Both the position numbers and the translations under genes were made by a program. This document shows, in pieces, positions 33,366 through 42,870 of a stretch of 64,000 nucleotides of DNA. Every line of letters begins with the position of its first letter. Position 1 is the first letter of the stretch. Source of the stretch: Haemaphysalis longicornis (taxonomy: Eukaryota; Arthropoda; Arachnida; Ixodida; Ixodidae); the NCBI GenBank assembly GCA_013339765.2, contig CM023454.1:45579177-45643176 (forward strand), written 5' to 3'. The notes below the pieces were generated by a model. It saw only the letters and a program-made list of their open reading frames with translations. It was not told where the DNA came from and made no database searches.

Positions 33366-33592
33366 AACTGGAGTCAGTTTTGAGTTTTGAGTTTTGAGAC
33401 CGTTTTAATTTAGTACATTTTGAGTACTGAGTACCTTTTGAGTTTCGGTACATTTTGAGTTTTGAGTACAATTTTAGTACTGAGTAAATTTTGAGTTTGA
33501 GTACATTTTGAGTAATCAGTATAGTGTGAGTTTGAGTACATTTTGAGTTTTTAGTACATTTTGGGTTTGAGTGCAATTTGAGTACTGAGTAC
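33366..33592. repeat. GAGTACATTTTGAGTTT satellite, left part
   Basis: About 225 bp consist of short units built from GAGTACATTTT and GAGTTTTGAGTA with point changes. The same array resumes at 40273 after the Ty3 element. The last five bases (AGTAC, 33588-33592) are duplicated at 40273-40277. Confidence 0.9.
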
Positions 33593-33601
33593 TGTTGTAT
33601 A
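33593..33601 (+). repeat. 5' LTR, first 9 bp
   Basis: TGTTGTATA matches the first nine bases of the 3' LTR at 40104-40112. The Tigger follows immediately; TA at 33600-33601 is its target dinucleotide. Confidence 0.85.
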
Positions 33602-33815
33602 CCGTATTTATTCTAATATAAGGCGGTGATGATTATAAGGCGAGGGGGGAGTTGAACGACCCAAGAAAAAGAAAAAAGTTTGCACACTAATATAAGGCGA
33701 AATAAGGAAAGAAAAAAGGCAACGATATTCCTTACCTTTCGGCAAAGCAGACACCACGTATTCATGAACAATCTGCTCACAACAGGATTTATTCGAAGCG
33801 AGACGAAAGTGCAAC

Positions 33816-34560
33816 TTAGAAACTGTCTTCAGAGATGGTGGTATCCGAATCTTCGTTGTCACTTGCGCACTCAAAAAGGTCATCGTCCTCGGCACCGTCA
33901 AGAGCATTATAAATGCAGCACTTGCGGAATGATGCCGCAACCATGGCTTCGGGGATCGCTGCCCAAGCGTCGACCACCCACTGGGCGAGCATAGACCGGG
34001 ACCTCCGCTTCAGACGTCCGGACGGCGTCAGGGCCACAGAGTCAGGAGCCATCCATTCGTGGTACAGCCGTCTGACGATTGCCTTAAAGGGCGTGTTATG
34101 GCAAACGTCAAGCGGCTGTAATTGACTCGTCATGCCCCCCGGAATGACGACTAGCTCCGTCTGTTTGTCCATGAGCTTCTTCTTCACACCTTCCGTGTGG
34201 TGCTCGCGGAAAGCGTCGAGCACCAGCATTGACCTCCGGGCGAAAAGTGCCTTGGTCTCCAGCACCACACCGACTTTATAAGGTCAAGAAAAAGCTCTAG
34301 CGTCCTCCACCCTTTCTCCTGGCAACGAATGTGGACGTTCTGTGGGAGCACCTCGTTCTTTGCCATAGTCTTTCTGTTCAGGATGATGAATGGGGGCAAC
34401 TTCCGCCATCGGCGGTGCAGGCTACCATCACGGTTATCCGAGCCTTCTCATTGCCTGTAGTACGCAGGCTCACTTGGCGATCTCCTTTTTGGTAAATGGT
34501 CTGGGCCAATGGCATGTAAAAAAAATCGGAGTTTCATCGGCATTGCCAATCTGCCCAAGT
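33816..34560 (-). pseudogene. Tigger transposase, DDE catalytic part
   Basis: The core begins with IGNADETPIFF (about 34550-34517), the first catalytic Asp. A frameshift follows, then LPPFIILNRKTMAKNEVLPQ (34399-34340) and GWRTLELFLDLIKSVW. After another shift a 150-codon frame (34268-33816) follows with LVLDAFREHHT (second Asp, normally within a D-x-x-x-x-H block) and GGMTSQLQPLDVCHN (third Asp, the PLDVxxNkpFK motif). The tail ends in the acidic run typical of the family (DGAEDDDLFE, DNEDSDTTISEDSF). All three catalytic aspartates can still be read, but at least two frameshifts separate them, so no active protein can be made. Confidence 0.9.
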
Positions 34561-34661
34561 AGGAAGTCGTGGTCGCGTCGCAGGCCGATAACATATCTTT
34601 GAAATTAAATTAGTTTTTCTACATAGTCTCCTGGTGGCTTCTGCATCACGGAGGTCCGCCT

Positions 34662-35048
34662 TCACAACGAAAGCCCGTCCTCTTCATGCACTTCTGCACC
34701 CAGCCCCGGCTGGCTTTGAACTTGAGAGCGGGAATACCATGCTCTCGCGATTTCGCCTGCCTTCATGTGCACGATATCGGTAGTAACTGCCAAACCGCGG
34801 CCTCTTCTCTGTTTGACGAAGTCCGTCAGCACTTTTTTCACTTCGGGCAACGCTCCCTTTCGTGGGCCGTGGAAAGCTTTCCTCGTCGCGGCGCATGCTA
34901 AGAGTGACGTCTTCTGTTTGCGCCAACGACGCACGTTGTTCTCGGGAAAGTCAAACCTTCTACCCGCCGCGTAGTTTCCAGTGACTGCCGCCGCTGCTAT
35001 GACTTTCCTCTTCAAGGCTGCATCGTAGTGGCAACGACGACTCACCAT
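34662..35048 (-). pseudogene. Tigger transposase, DNA-binding part
   Basis: From ATG at 35048-35046 the minus strand reads RRCHYDAALKRKVIAAAA and AAGRRFDFPENNVRRWRKQK, the psq-type helix-turn-helix ending in the conserved VRRWR. It then reads RKAFHGPRKGALPEVKKVLTDFV and AEIARAW-like sequence, ending about where the CENP-B-like domain closes. Some 129 codons are free of stops. An upstream ATG at 35126 would add 25 residues of unrelated hydrophobic sequence, so the 35048 start is preferred. The CENP-B end and the link to the catalytic core are frameshifted near 34660. Confidence 0.9.
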
Positions 35049-35528
35049 TGCGCTGGTCGCGTGAAACAAGCACAGAGAAAGAAAATCTTGCAGCAGGGAC
35101 TCCGAGAGTTCTAACAAAAACTGCAAAATGGCGTTCCGACTTGTTTACATCATTTGCGGCTATATACTGGCTTGGAATGGCTACTGCTGCCTCAGCTCGT
35201 TTACATGGTCGAAGGTGTCTGCTGCCATGGACTCTGCTGTATCGCGAACTATTCAATACCATTGCAGTGGCCCAAATTCGGTAATTACTATCTGCAACAT
35301 GGGTTCGTTTAAAATTTAATGTGTTTTATTCTGAAATTTCTCTGTTACATTTCCGACAGTGTCGTCGGGCTCTTTTGAAAGCTTGGAAAAAATTGAAAGG
35401 TGGAAATCAAAACTGTCACACCAGAATCAGCATATTAGGATACTCAGCTTCGAATATAAGGCGGTGGATGACTTTGAGACCGCACATTTTGGAAAATACC
35501 TCGCCTTATTTTCGAATAAAAAAGGCAA

Positions 35529-35685
35529 TTGTCTATTTGGTTTCCATTCCCCGACGACTGCCGCAGGTGGGGTGCCAGTGTTGTTTAGGTATATAGGCAT
35601 GCACAAGTTGGAATAAAGGGGCTTTTGTTCCGATGTGCAATCAAGTTGTCTTGTCGTTCATTCATCGGCGGCACACGCCGCCACA
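35529..35685 (+). repeat. 5' LTR, remainder after the Tigger
   Basis: It matches 40115-40272 from (T)TTG.CTATTTGGTTTC through AAGTTGGAATAAAGGGGCTTTTGTTCCGATGTGCA (an AATAAA signal) and TTCATCGGCGGCACAC to CCACA. About a dozen differences separate the two LTRs over 155 bp, so the element inserted long ago. Confidence 0.9.
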
Positions 35686-35689
35686 ATAT

Positions 35690-35705
35690 TGGCGACGAGA
35701 ATGCT
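35690..35705 (+). other. primer-binding site of the Ty3 element
   Basis: TGGCGACGAGAATGCT starts 4 nt after the LTR end. TGGCGACGAG..T is the usual appearance of Ty3-type primer-binding sites. The tRNA was not matched. Confidence 0.7.
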
Positions 35706-35757
35706 CATTTGGAAGGGGGCATGATTTTCGTCATTTTTGCCGACTGTTTCCCGCGCC

Positions 35758-36486
35758 ATGAGTGTTTCCGCACTGGCACCATCGCCCCCTCTCCTGCCCA
35801 CGCCTGGCCGCCCGGCTTTTGCCTGGTCGCGATGGATCTGCATCTTCGAGAATTTAGTGCTCGCATCTGGTGCTTCGGACTGTGCGCTGGACCGTCGAAA
35901 GGCTCTACTACTCCACAGCCTCGGCGTCGAAGGCCATAGCATATTTCACCGACCACGGCTTCAATCTTCGGATAACGCTAAGCCTGGTGGGCCAACAACT
36001 ACTGATATAGATTCGGGAGCTGTGAAGGGCACTACTCAGACAAAGCATGAAGCGTCGTCGAACGATACCGCTGTCGCAGCGCTGCATGCGCACTTCACAA
36101 CAACCAATGTTGTGGTCGAACGATACCGTTTCGTTAGGCGCTTGCAGCAAGTCTCTGAAGCAACCAATGAGTACGTTACCGCGTTACGTGAGCTTTCTGC
36201 TGGATGCTCTTTTTCCTTCTCATGAAGATTCCTTGCATGACCAGTTCGTTGCGGGCGTATTATCTCGCAACGTGCCCGAGTGATTGCTGCTTGAAGGGTC
36301 TTCTCTTTCGTTCACTCTAGCTGTACTTATAGCGACGAAGTTTGAGCAGGCAACCAATGACTGCAAGGAGTTTGCAACTGCAGATGTTCAGCGTATAAAT
36401 GCTGGCGCAAACACCCCGCCACCCGCACCTACTTCCGGCGACCCCTCGAAGCGGTCACGCAGCCAACAGGCCCATTGTTACCGCTG
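35758..36486 (+). pseudogene. Ty3 Gag
   Basis: From ATG 35758 the first 155 codons read through APSPPLLPTPGRPAFAWSRW, FENLVLASG and LDRRKALLLHSLGVEG, and then, after a diverged stretch, NVVVERYRFVRRLQQVSEA and EYVTALRELSAGCSF. These are the capsid N- and C-domain blocks of this Gag type. A frameshift near 36220 is followed by LHDQFVAGVLSRNVPE and the LLLEGSSLSFTLAVLIATKFEQA block in two further frames, up to a TGA at 36484. The TGA replaces a cysteine codon in the first zinc knuckle (CYR-stop-GSPGHNAASF). Confidence 0.85.
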
Positions 36487-36778
36487 AGGTTCACCTGGGC
36501 ACAACGCTGCTTCATTCCGCTGCCCCACCAAAAACAAGCGTTGTCATGGTTGCGGTATTATAGGTCATTTTCACTTAGTCTGCAACAGAAACCCCGCCCC
36601 GGTTGATGAAATGGACTGGGAAAATTCGACAACTAAAGAATTATTGAGCATTCTGGCAGTGACGACATCCACTCGTCCCGGAATATACATATCAGTAGCA
36701 GTTGGTGAAACAAAGTTAACTTTCCTCGTGGATTCGGGGTTATCAGTTTCGATTTTGACACATGACCTATTTAGGTAG
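36487..36778 (+). pseudogene. Ty3 zinc-knuckle and protease region
   Basis: An open stretch of 97 codons between TGA 36484 and TAG 36776. It holds the rest of the first knuckle, the second knuckle CHGCGIIGHFHLVC, a DEMDWE acidic linker and the aspartic protease active site FLVDSGLSVSIL (36725-36757). In the protease the family signature D-[ST]-G is kept. The second half of the protease is frameshifted and barely readable between 36790 and 37000. Confidence 0.8.
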
Positions 36779-37164
36779 CTTTTTGAAGGACATGGGGTTC
36801 CAGAAGCTACAATTAGACTACTGAATTATTCGAAGAAACCAATTCCAGTGTGTGGTTGCTTCTTTGCTTATATCACGTACAATAACTGCATAACTGTGCT
36901 TTTTATATCGTTGAAGAATGCACCTCGCTTTTGGGTATTGATGCAATAAGGGCGCTTTGTCTGCAGATTGATGGCTCGTCACTACAATGCCAGGAGACGC
37001 CAGCGGTGCGCGTTAGCGCTCGAAACGGAGCACACCGCAGTCAAGGCAGAGGCGGAGAAGTCCATTCACCTTCCATTAGGAATTAGTTGAAGAGTTTGCT
37101 GCTATTTCCGATCCAGGACTTGGCATCTCGAAAGGTTTTGTTCACCGCGTAAAAACACGGTCCA

Positions 37165-37694
37165 CAGTTCAGCCAGTTGCTTTAAAACTCAAGTGCCTTC
37201 CGCTCTCACTGCGGCTACGAGTCTCGGAAGAACTCCGCCGCTTGGAAAAAATGGACGTGATAGAGCGAATCGAGGCATCCGAGTGGGTGTCCCCCGTTGT
37301 GGTGGTGGAAAAAAAAGATGCAGGTATCCGCCTTTGTGTAGATCTTCGACAGGTAAACAAAGCCGGCGTAGCAGATAGCCTCCCGCTCCCTTATACAGAA
37401 GAGCTATGGCATAGTCTAGTGGGGGCAACCCACTTTTTCAAGCTTGAACTTGCATCAGCTTACCATCAGGTGAAGTTTCAACCCCAGAGCCATGATTTAA
37501 TGGCTTTTATAACACAAGACGGCCTCTTTCGTTTTAAGCGTGTGTGTTTTGGGTTCGCTTCAGCACTATATGCTTTTCAAAGTATTGTGTCGAAAATTCT
37601 GCAGGGTTGCAGCGCCGTCCTGCTCTTTATCGCTGACATTATTGTGTTTGGGAAGAGGAAAGACGAGCACATGGCAAATTTGCCGCTGTTCTAA
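37165..37694 (+). pseudogene. Ty3 reverse transcriptase
   Basis: The 150-codon frame from 37242 (readable in another frame from about 37165) carries EELRRLEKMDVIERIEASEW, SPVVVVEKKDAGIRLCVDLR, ELASAYHQVKF, FKRVCFGFASA and a block FIADIIVFGK. The order and spacing are those of a Ty3 reverse transcriptase. Two catalytic positions are changed: the Asp of the LDLxSAYHQ motif is Glu (LELASAYHQ), and the YxDD motif reads FIAD, losing the first of its two aspartates. The frame is then lost at 37694. It cannot be active as read. Confidence 0.93.
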
Positions 37695-38345
37695 GGGGCA
37701 TAAAAGAGGCAGGACTCAACTGAACACAAAATGCGTCATCGATACGCCGGAGCTTGCGTTCTTGGGCCACTGGATCACCGCAAACGGTATTGTTCCGTTG
37801 AAGGAAAAGGTTGCTTCCATCCGAGACACTCCAGCGCCCACTGATCAAGCCTGCCTTTCATCATTTCTGGGATTGGTGGAATATTATTCTAGGTTTATTC
37901 CCAACTTCGCTGACATGGTTGAACAAATGCGTGTCCTGCTAAGAAATGGGCAGCGATTCCTCTGGTCTGACGAGACAGACGCCAGTTTCAGAAAGACCAA
38001 AGACGCGCTGGCATCTAGCACTATACATAAACAGCACACTGTCGCTTTCGCGTCTCGAGTTCTTTCGCAAGCTGAAAGGAAATATTCGGTAGGAGAACGG
38101 GAAGCGTTGGCCTGTGTTTGGGCGTGCGATCGGTGGCTCGTGTACTTGTGGGGACGCCACTTCACGTTGTTCACTGATAACCAGCCTTGGTGGCATTGCT
38201 TTTAACACAATGAACACGAAGGCGCCCCTTGCAGGTAGCGTGATGGACAGAACGCCTACTACGGTACAACTATACCGTCGAGTACTGCAAGGGGTCGCAA
38301 AACCTAGTGGCGGACGCACTCACACGCTTGCCCGCGTCATCTTTC
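37694..38345 (+). pseudogene. Ty3 RT thumb and RNase H, with internal deletion
   Basis: It continues in a new frame with FLGHWITANGI, KVASIRDTPAP, LSSFLGLVEYYSRFIPNFAD and LLRNGQRFLWSDETDASFRK (thumb and connection). It then jumps from KDALASS straight to TVAFASRVLSQAERKYSVGE. The segment of some 40-60 residues that normally holds the first RNase H aspartate (TTDAS-type motif) is absent. The later REALACVWACDRW and FTLFTDNQ motifs remain. After a frameshift near 38190 the last piece reads GSQNLVADALTRLP in another frame, keeping the terminal Asp. Confidence 0.88.
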
Positions 38346-38599
38346 TAGGCAGAAGAAACGCTCTTTGACGAGGTTGTATCAGTTCTCCAAATTTCTTCCT
38401 GCATCACCAGAGAACCGTTTGAGCATTCTCAGTTGCAAGATAGCACACTGCAACAAAGCAAAATCTATGTGCAATCGTCGTGGCCGGCACACAAATCCTT
38501 ATCGGCCGAGCTTCAGCCAGTACGTGACCAACTTTCTTTGTTAGAAAATCTGATCTTGCGTGCGAACGGCTTGAGGTTTTCACATCCCTCACGCAGCAG

Positions 38600-39973
38600 G
38601 TAATCACTGCAGCACATGAGTCGCATCCCGGAGTGGTGTGAACAAACGCGCGGCTGCGAGAGAAGTATTGGCAGCCGGGCATGGCCCGCCCAGTCGAGCT
38701 AGCTATCCAGAGGTGTAGCATATGCCAGGAAGCAGTCAAGAGCGTCAAGGTGCGAGCTACACTCTTGCAACTAATCCCGTTTCCAGAGCAGCCGTGGCTA
38801 AAACTAGGCATGGATATCGTAGGCCCATTTGAGAGGGCGCCCTACGATTGGAGGTATGCAATCACGCTGGTTGATGATTATTCTAAATGGTCCGAAGACC
38901 ATTTATGTAGCGAGACAACAACCAGCACAGTAATACGCTTCTTAGTATCCGTGTTCGCGCGCGATGGCTACCCAGAAGAGTTCATTTGCGATAACTGTCC
39001 ACAGTTTGCATCTCGGAAGTTTGCGGCATTTCTTCAAGATTGTGGCATCCAGGTAAAACATTCGTCAGTAGACTATCCACAAGCGAACTGTCAAGTGCAG
39101 TGCTTTAACAGAGTATTGAAAAGGTTCATTCAAGTGGCGTTTTTTGATCAGCGACCCTTGCGCCAGGGGGTAACAGAGTACCTGGTTGTTTACCGATGCA
39201 CAGCGGTTGCTACAATGGCAAGGGCTCCAGCTATCGTGCTACACGGGCTGCTGCCAAGTACTCGGTTGGATGTCATCGGGCATCCGTCGGTCACCTTCTT
39301 TGATGATCCTCAATTGGAACTCCGGCATTTACGTGAGCGGATGAAGCAAAAGCAACAGAGCAGCAAACGATACACTTATGCTCGAAGGGCTGCAAGAGAA
39401 ACCAGAGTTAACATTGGTGACTTCGGCAGAGTGAAGAAACTAACTACTAGATTTAAAGGCGAGCTGGAATTCAGCCGGCCAAGAGAAGTGATCAGCAGGA
39501 AGGGACTATCCTCTTTCCGCCTGGCTGACGGCAGATCGTGGAATGCATCGAAGTTTTTAAAGGTGCCACGAGCCTCTGCCGCCCTTTATACGTGGGGAGG
39601 AAACGGTACAGCTAGGGGACGAGGATCTCTGCCTACATGTGAGGTCCCCACCCCAGAGATAACTACGATGACTCCAGCTGCTGCTCCTTCGGCTGCGCAG
39701 GTGCCCAAGTCTATTTCGACTGCGCAGGTGACGACGTCTCCTGAGCACGCTGCGCAGGCGCCTACGGCTCCTTCGGCTGCGCAGGCGCACAGGTCGCCTG
39801 CTGCGATGCAGTCGGCCAAGTCTCAAGGAGCAGTCACACAGCAACGCAGGGTGCAACCACCAACAAAGAGACTACTACCAGAGCGTTCTGTCTACAACGT
39901 GAAGAAGATCGAAGTTGTGCTAAAGAGATTGGAACGGACATTACCAGTGTCGTGGATGGCCTTTTGTAAATGA
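38600..39973 (+). pseudogene. Ty3 integrase with Ala/Pro/Gln-rich tail
   Basis: The zinc-binding N-terminus starts upstream (HESHPGVV near 38610), is cut by a TGA, and continues in a 430-codon open frame (38681-39973). This frame has CSICQEAVKSVK, MDIVGPFE (first catalytic Asp), TLVDDYSKW, FICDNCPQFAS (second Asp; family form TDNGPQF) and ANCQVQCFNRVLKRF. In the last block the catalytic Glu of the NGxvERFNRvLK motif is Gln and the Gly is Cys. The C-terminal domain (NIGDFGRVKK, SRPREVISRKG) is followed by about 90 residues made of repeated APSAAQ/TTSPEHAAQ-type units. The long frame is striking in a dead element; catalysis should be lost. Confidence 0.93.
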
Positions 39974-40090
39974 TGGGATTTTGTAGTAATATATAGCTAT
40001 GTGCATCGTACAGTTTGTATTTTTGAATGGTATTTTTGCATATGTAGTAACATACTAACCTACTACATTACTAATCCATATAGCTGTTTT

Positions 40091-40101
40091 AAGGAAGGGA
40101 A
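40091..40101 (+). other. polypurine tract of the Ty3 element
   Basis: AAGGAAGGGAA lies 2 bp before the 3' LTR and fits the plus-strand primer. Confidence 0.75.
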
Positions 40102-40103
40102 TG

Positions 40104-40272
40104 TGTTGTATATTTGCCTATTTGGTTTCGGTTCCCCGATCACTGCGGCAGGTGGCGGCAGTGTTGTTTTTTGTATATAAGCATGCGCAAGTTGGAATAA
40201 AGGGGCTTTTGTTCCGATGTGCACTCAAGTTGTCTAGTCGTTTATTCATCGGCGGCACACACCCCCACTACA
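40104..40272 (+). repeat. 3' LTR of the Ty3 element
   Basis: This 169-bp repeat runs TGTTGTATATTTGCC..CCACTACA. It holds TATATAAGCATGCGC as a TATA-like box, GGAATAAAGG as a polyadenylation signal and the final CGGCGGCACAC block. It is followed by the AGTAC duplication at 40273. Confidence 0.92.
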
Positions 40273-40445
40273 AGTACATTTTCATTTTGAGTACATTTTG
40301 AGTACTGAGTACATTTTGAGTTTAAGTACATTTTGAGTTTTGAGTACATTTTGGGTTTGAGTACATTTTGACTACTGAGTTCACTTTGAGTTTGAGTACT
40401 TTTTAGTTTTGTGTACATTTGGAGTTTGAAAACCATTTGATTACC
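40273..40445. repeat. GAGTACATTTTGAGTTT satellite, right part
   Basis: It continues the array interrupted at 33592 with the same units (GAGTACATTTTGAGTACTGAGTACA-type) for about 170 bp before dissolving into unique sequence. Confidence 0.9.
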
Positions 40446-40945
40446 GAGTACATATGAGTAGCCCAGGAGTTTGATATACTTGGCGGTTGGTTTTACGTGA
40501 CGCTTTGTGCTCGCAATTTAGGTTAGCGGCGGGTACGGCAGCTTTTGCGATGAGCATGATCGGTTGGTTAGGATACATGGGGAGGGGTCAGATTTAGCGG
40601 CTGGGCATGTGAATACAATTGACTGGTGAGGCCATAAAAAGGTTTAGATCACCTTTTCCTCTTCATGGATCCTCTAAGAAGGTAGAAGTGGGTTGTGGGA
40701 AAGCACACGGCGGCTCTTTCTTGCTTGTTGTTCGCCTGTTTCAGGTAACCGTTGGATTTGCTGGGGTGAAAAATGAAGAGATGAGCACCGGGCGGAAGTA
40801 GAGGAGGCTGTCCCCTCCGCTGTTTCAAATTAGTTGTCAACTGAACTGTCTGGGGGACGCCGGTTTAAATAAAACAATGCCCGCAATATGAGATAAATTG
40901 CATGTGTAAATATTAATACAGATGCCACTAATTAAAATAATCCTT
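40446..40945. other. unassigned stretch
   Basis: Short frames only, the longest 63 codons. No motif was recognised. Confidence 0.4.
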
Positions 40946-40949
40946 TCTG

Positions 40950-41500
40950 TGTATAGTCATCAGACGGTCCTAATAGGTCATATATTGGGTTAAACTTAAA
41001 AATGATGCCACGACGGCCCTTGGGGAATCACATTCCCGGTCTAAATAAAAGGAATCACGTGGGAAAAAAATTCTTTATCGTTATATTTTGCCTTAGTCAT
41101 GGGTAGTGAGAAATTTGTTCAAAATTCAAATTCTTAGCGCTAAGGTGTATGGCGCATAAAATTAAATGTCTCGATGATGGGCATCATGTCAGAACAAATG
41201 CAGAATTGCTTCCTGATTACTATCATTAGATATAGTCAAATTAAAGCATAAATTTCGTTTAAATTCAAACCCATTACCCTACGGTGCGCGGGGAATCAAA
41301 TTGAAGTCTGCGATGAGAAAAATCGAATGTGACAACCATGGGAAATCCAATGCGCTATGGCTCTATCATGACATAGTCAAATTTAGTCACTGTTTGTTAA
41401 CATTAAACTTGATGCACCTATAATATGTTGGGTATGAAATAATTGGTCTCGATGAGGAGAATAACGTAGAAAAAATACAAAATGGTCCGTGGGGTTTACT
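40950..41500 (+). repeat. 130-140 bp diverged satellite, array 1 left part
   Basis: Landmark motifs recur every 127-142 bp: a (G)GGTTAAA/TTCAAA-type block at about 40989, 41116, 41258 and 41396, each followed by a GGGTATsAAATTAA-like block, CTCGATGAGGgGAATcACGTGG and an AATGsTsCCTGG block. Monomers are strongly diverged from each other, so the array is old. A LINE interrupts it at about 41500. Confidence 0.7.
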
Positions 41501-42870
41501 TCAATCAATCAATTAATCAAACTTTATTTCAGGAATGTACACATTTACATGAATAAACTGTTACAGTACAGAGGAGGTCCCGAAGTTATAAAACTATCGG
41601 GGGGACTTTTGTTAGAGAATAAGTCTAGTGCAATAAAAACGCAGCAAGCAGTGCAAACACTTTGTACGAATTAAACACAGAATGGGTAACATTTCGTAAC
41701 AACAAGGCAAGGAAATTTCCGTGTAACAGCACGTGGTATGGTAAGTAAAAGAGATACTAACATGGTTTAAATTAGAAGCATGGCACGATGGTAGAGTTTA
41801 GCAAACAACACGTTTTGTGATAAGATACTCTTTAAAGAGTTTGCGAAACGAATAGAATGTGGGACATAACTTTATTCCAAGTGGTGTGTTGTTCGACACG
41901 GATACACATGTAAATTTAAGAGTTAGTGTTTCATAATTGGCACGCACTTTAGGGAGAAGGATATTGTGACAGGCTGAAAATGTTGTGTTAATATTTTGGC
42001 AAGATGTTGCGAGGATAGCCGTGAAATGCATAGACGATGATAAATAAGGCGGTACATCAATATACCTAACTTTAGATTGAATAAATGATAATTGGAAGCA
42101 CGAAAAATGAATAAAGACTGGCATACAAGGCGACTGAAATGAAGCGAAGGTGATCAGACGTAGTGCCTGCTTCTGAAGAGGTTGAAGGGGCTCTAGGCCA
42201 CTGGCTTATGTATTACCCCAGGATGAAATGCAATATGAAAATAGGCTCTGAATGTAGGCGTAGTATAATGATAATAAAATGCGTGACTGAAAATATGGTC
42301 GGCTTTAATGAGAACATGAATCCCAAAGAAGCTTTTTTTTAATATTGAGAGTACATGATAGTTATATTTCAAACGTTTGTCTAGTACTACGCCTAAGAAC
42401 TTCACGTGATCCGATACAGAAATAATGTGGTTGTTAAGAGATATGTAAACTGGTGTAGGAAGTGTGTTCTGTGCGGATGAAAACAGTACAATTGTAGTTT
42501 TTGAAGGATTCATTGAAAGATGATTGTTAACAGACCATTGATAAATATTACAGATATCGAAATTTACGCTTCTTTCAAGTTCAGCATTTGTTTTCTTGGA
42601 TGTGAAAATAGTAGTGTCATCGGCGTATAGAAGACAGTTAGTATGGTTAAGGGAACAAGGTAAGTCGTTATAAAAAGTAGGAATTGAAGAGGGCCTAAGA
42701 TTGAACCTTGAGGGACGCTTATGGTAACCGGTTTAGCAGATGACGCAATGTTATTGACATAAACTACCTGTGATCGATTTGTTAATAATCGCGAATGAAC
42801 TGCAAAGGGGGACCCACAATTCCGAAAGACTCAAGTTTACGTAGAAGGAATCGGTGGTTAATAGTCATAA
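41500..42870 (-). pseudogene. Jockey/CR1-like LINE 3' part inside the satellite
   Basis: On the minus strand it begins with LRKLESFGIVGPPLQFIRDY (about 42860-42800) and continues with a frameshifted SVPQGSILGPLQF motif B, LLYADDTTIFTS (motif C; about 42635) and the 106-codon frame 42513-42193 (MNPSKTTIVLFSS, SDHVKFLGVVLDKRLK). A 108-codon frame at 42124-41798 follows, with LLPKVRANYETLTLKFTCVS and IKLCPTFYSFRKLFKEYL. It ends with an AATAAA signal and a TTGATTAATTGATTGATTGA tail at about 41500. It is 5'-truncated just before motif A. The satellite resumes beyond it, so it is an insertion into the array. Confidence 0.85.

Larger units (their letters stand above)
33602..35526 (-). mobile_element. 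pogo/Tigger DNA transposon
   Basis: The ends are imperfect inverted repeats: CCGTATTTATTCTAATATAAGGCG at 33602-33625 and, inverted, GCCTTTTTTATTCGAAAATAAGGCG at 35526-35502. Extra AAGGCG copies lie just inside each end. A left TA is present, and the matching right dinucleotide reads AA. The minus strand encodes a transposase with psq-type helix-turn-helix, CENP-B-type domain and DDE core, in several frames. The insertion interrupts the Ty3 5' LTR and is therefore younger than that element. Confidence 0.9.
33593..40272 (+). mobile_element. Ty3/Gypsy element with a Tigger inserted in its 5' LTR
   Basis: The element is bounded by AGTAC duplications (33588-33592 and 40273-40277), starts TGTTGTATA and ends CCACTACA. 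It carries gag, protease, reverse transcriptase, RNase H and integrase in that order on the plus strand. The 3' LTR is 169 bp (40104-40272). The 5' LTR is the same sequence cut after 9 bp by a 1.9-kb pogo/Tigger transposon and resuming at about 35529. Without the Tigger the element is about 4.75 kb, normal for a short-LTR Ty3 element. Stops and frameshifts in gag and pol and lost catalytic residues show it is inactive. It sits inside the GAGTACATTTTGAG satellite. Confidence 0.93.

Noticed and set aside
35737..36225. Using 35737 as the gag start
   Set aside because: The ATG at 35758 lies in the same frame and is directly followed by the conserved start of Gag; the seven extra residues belong to the leader.
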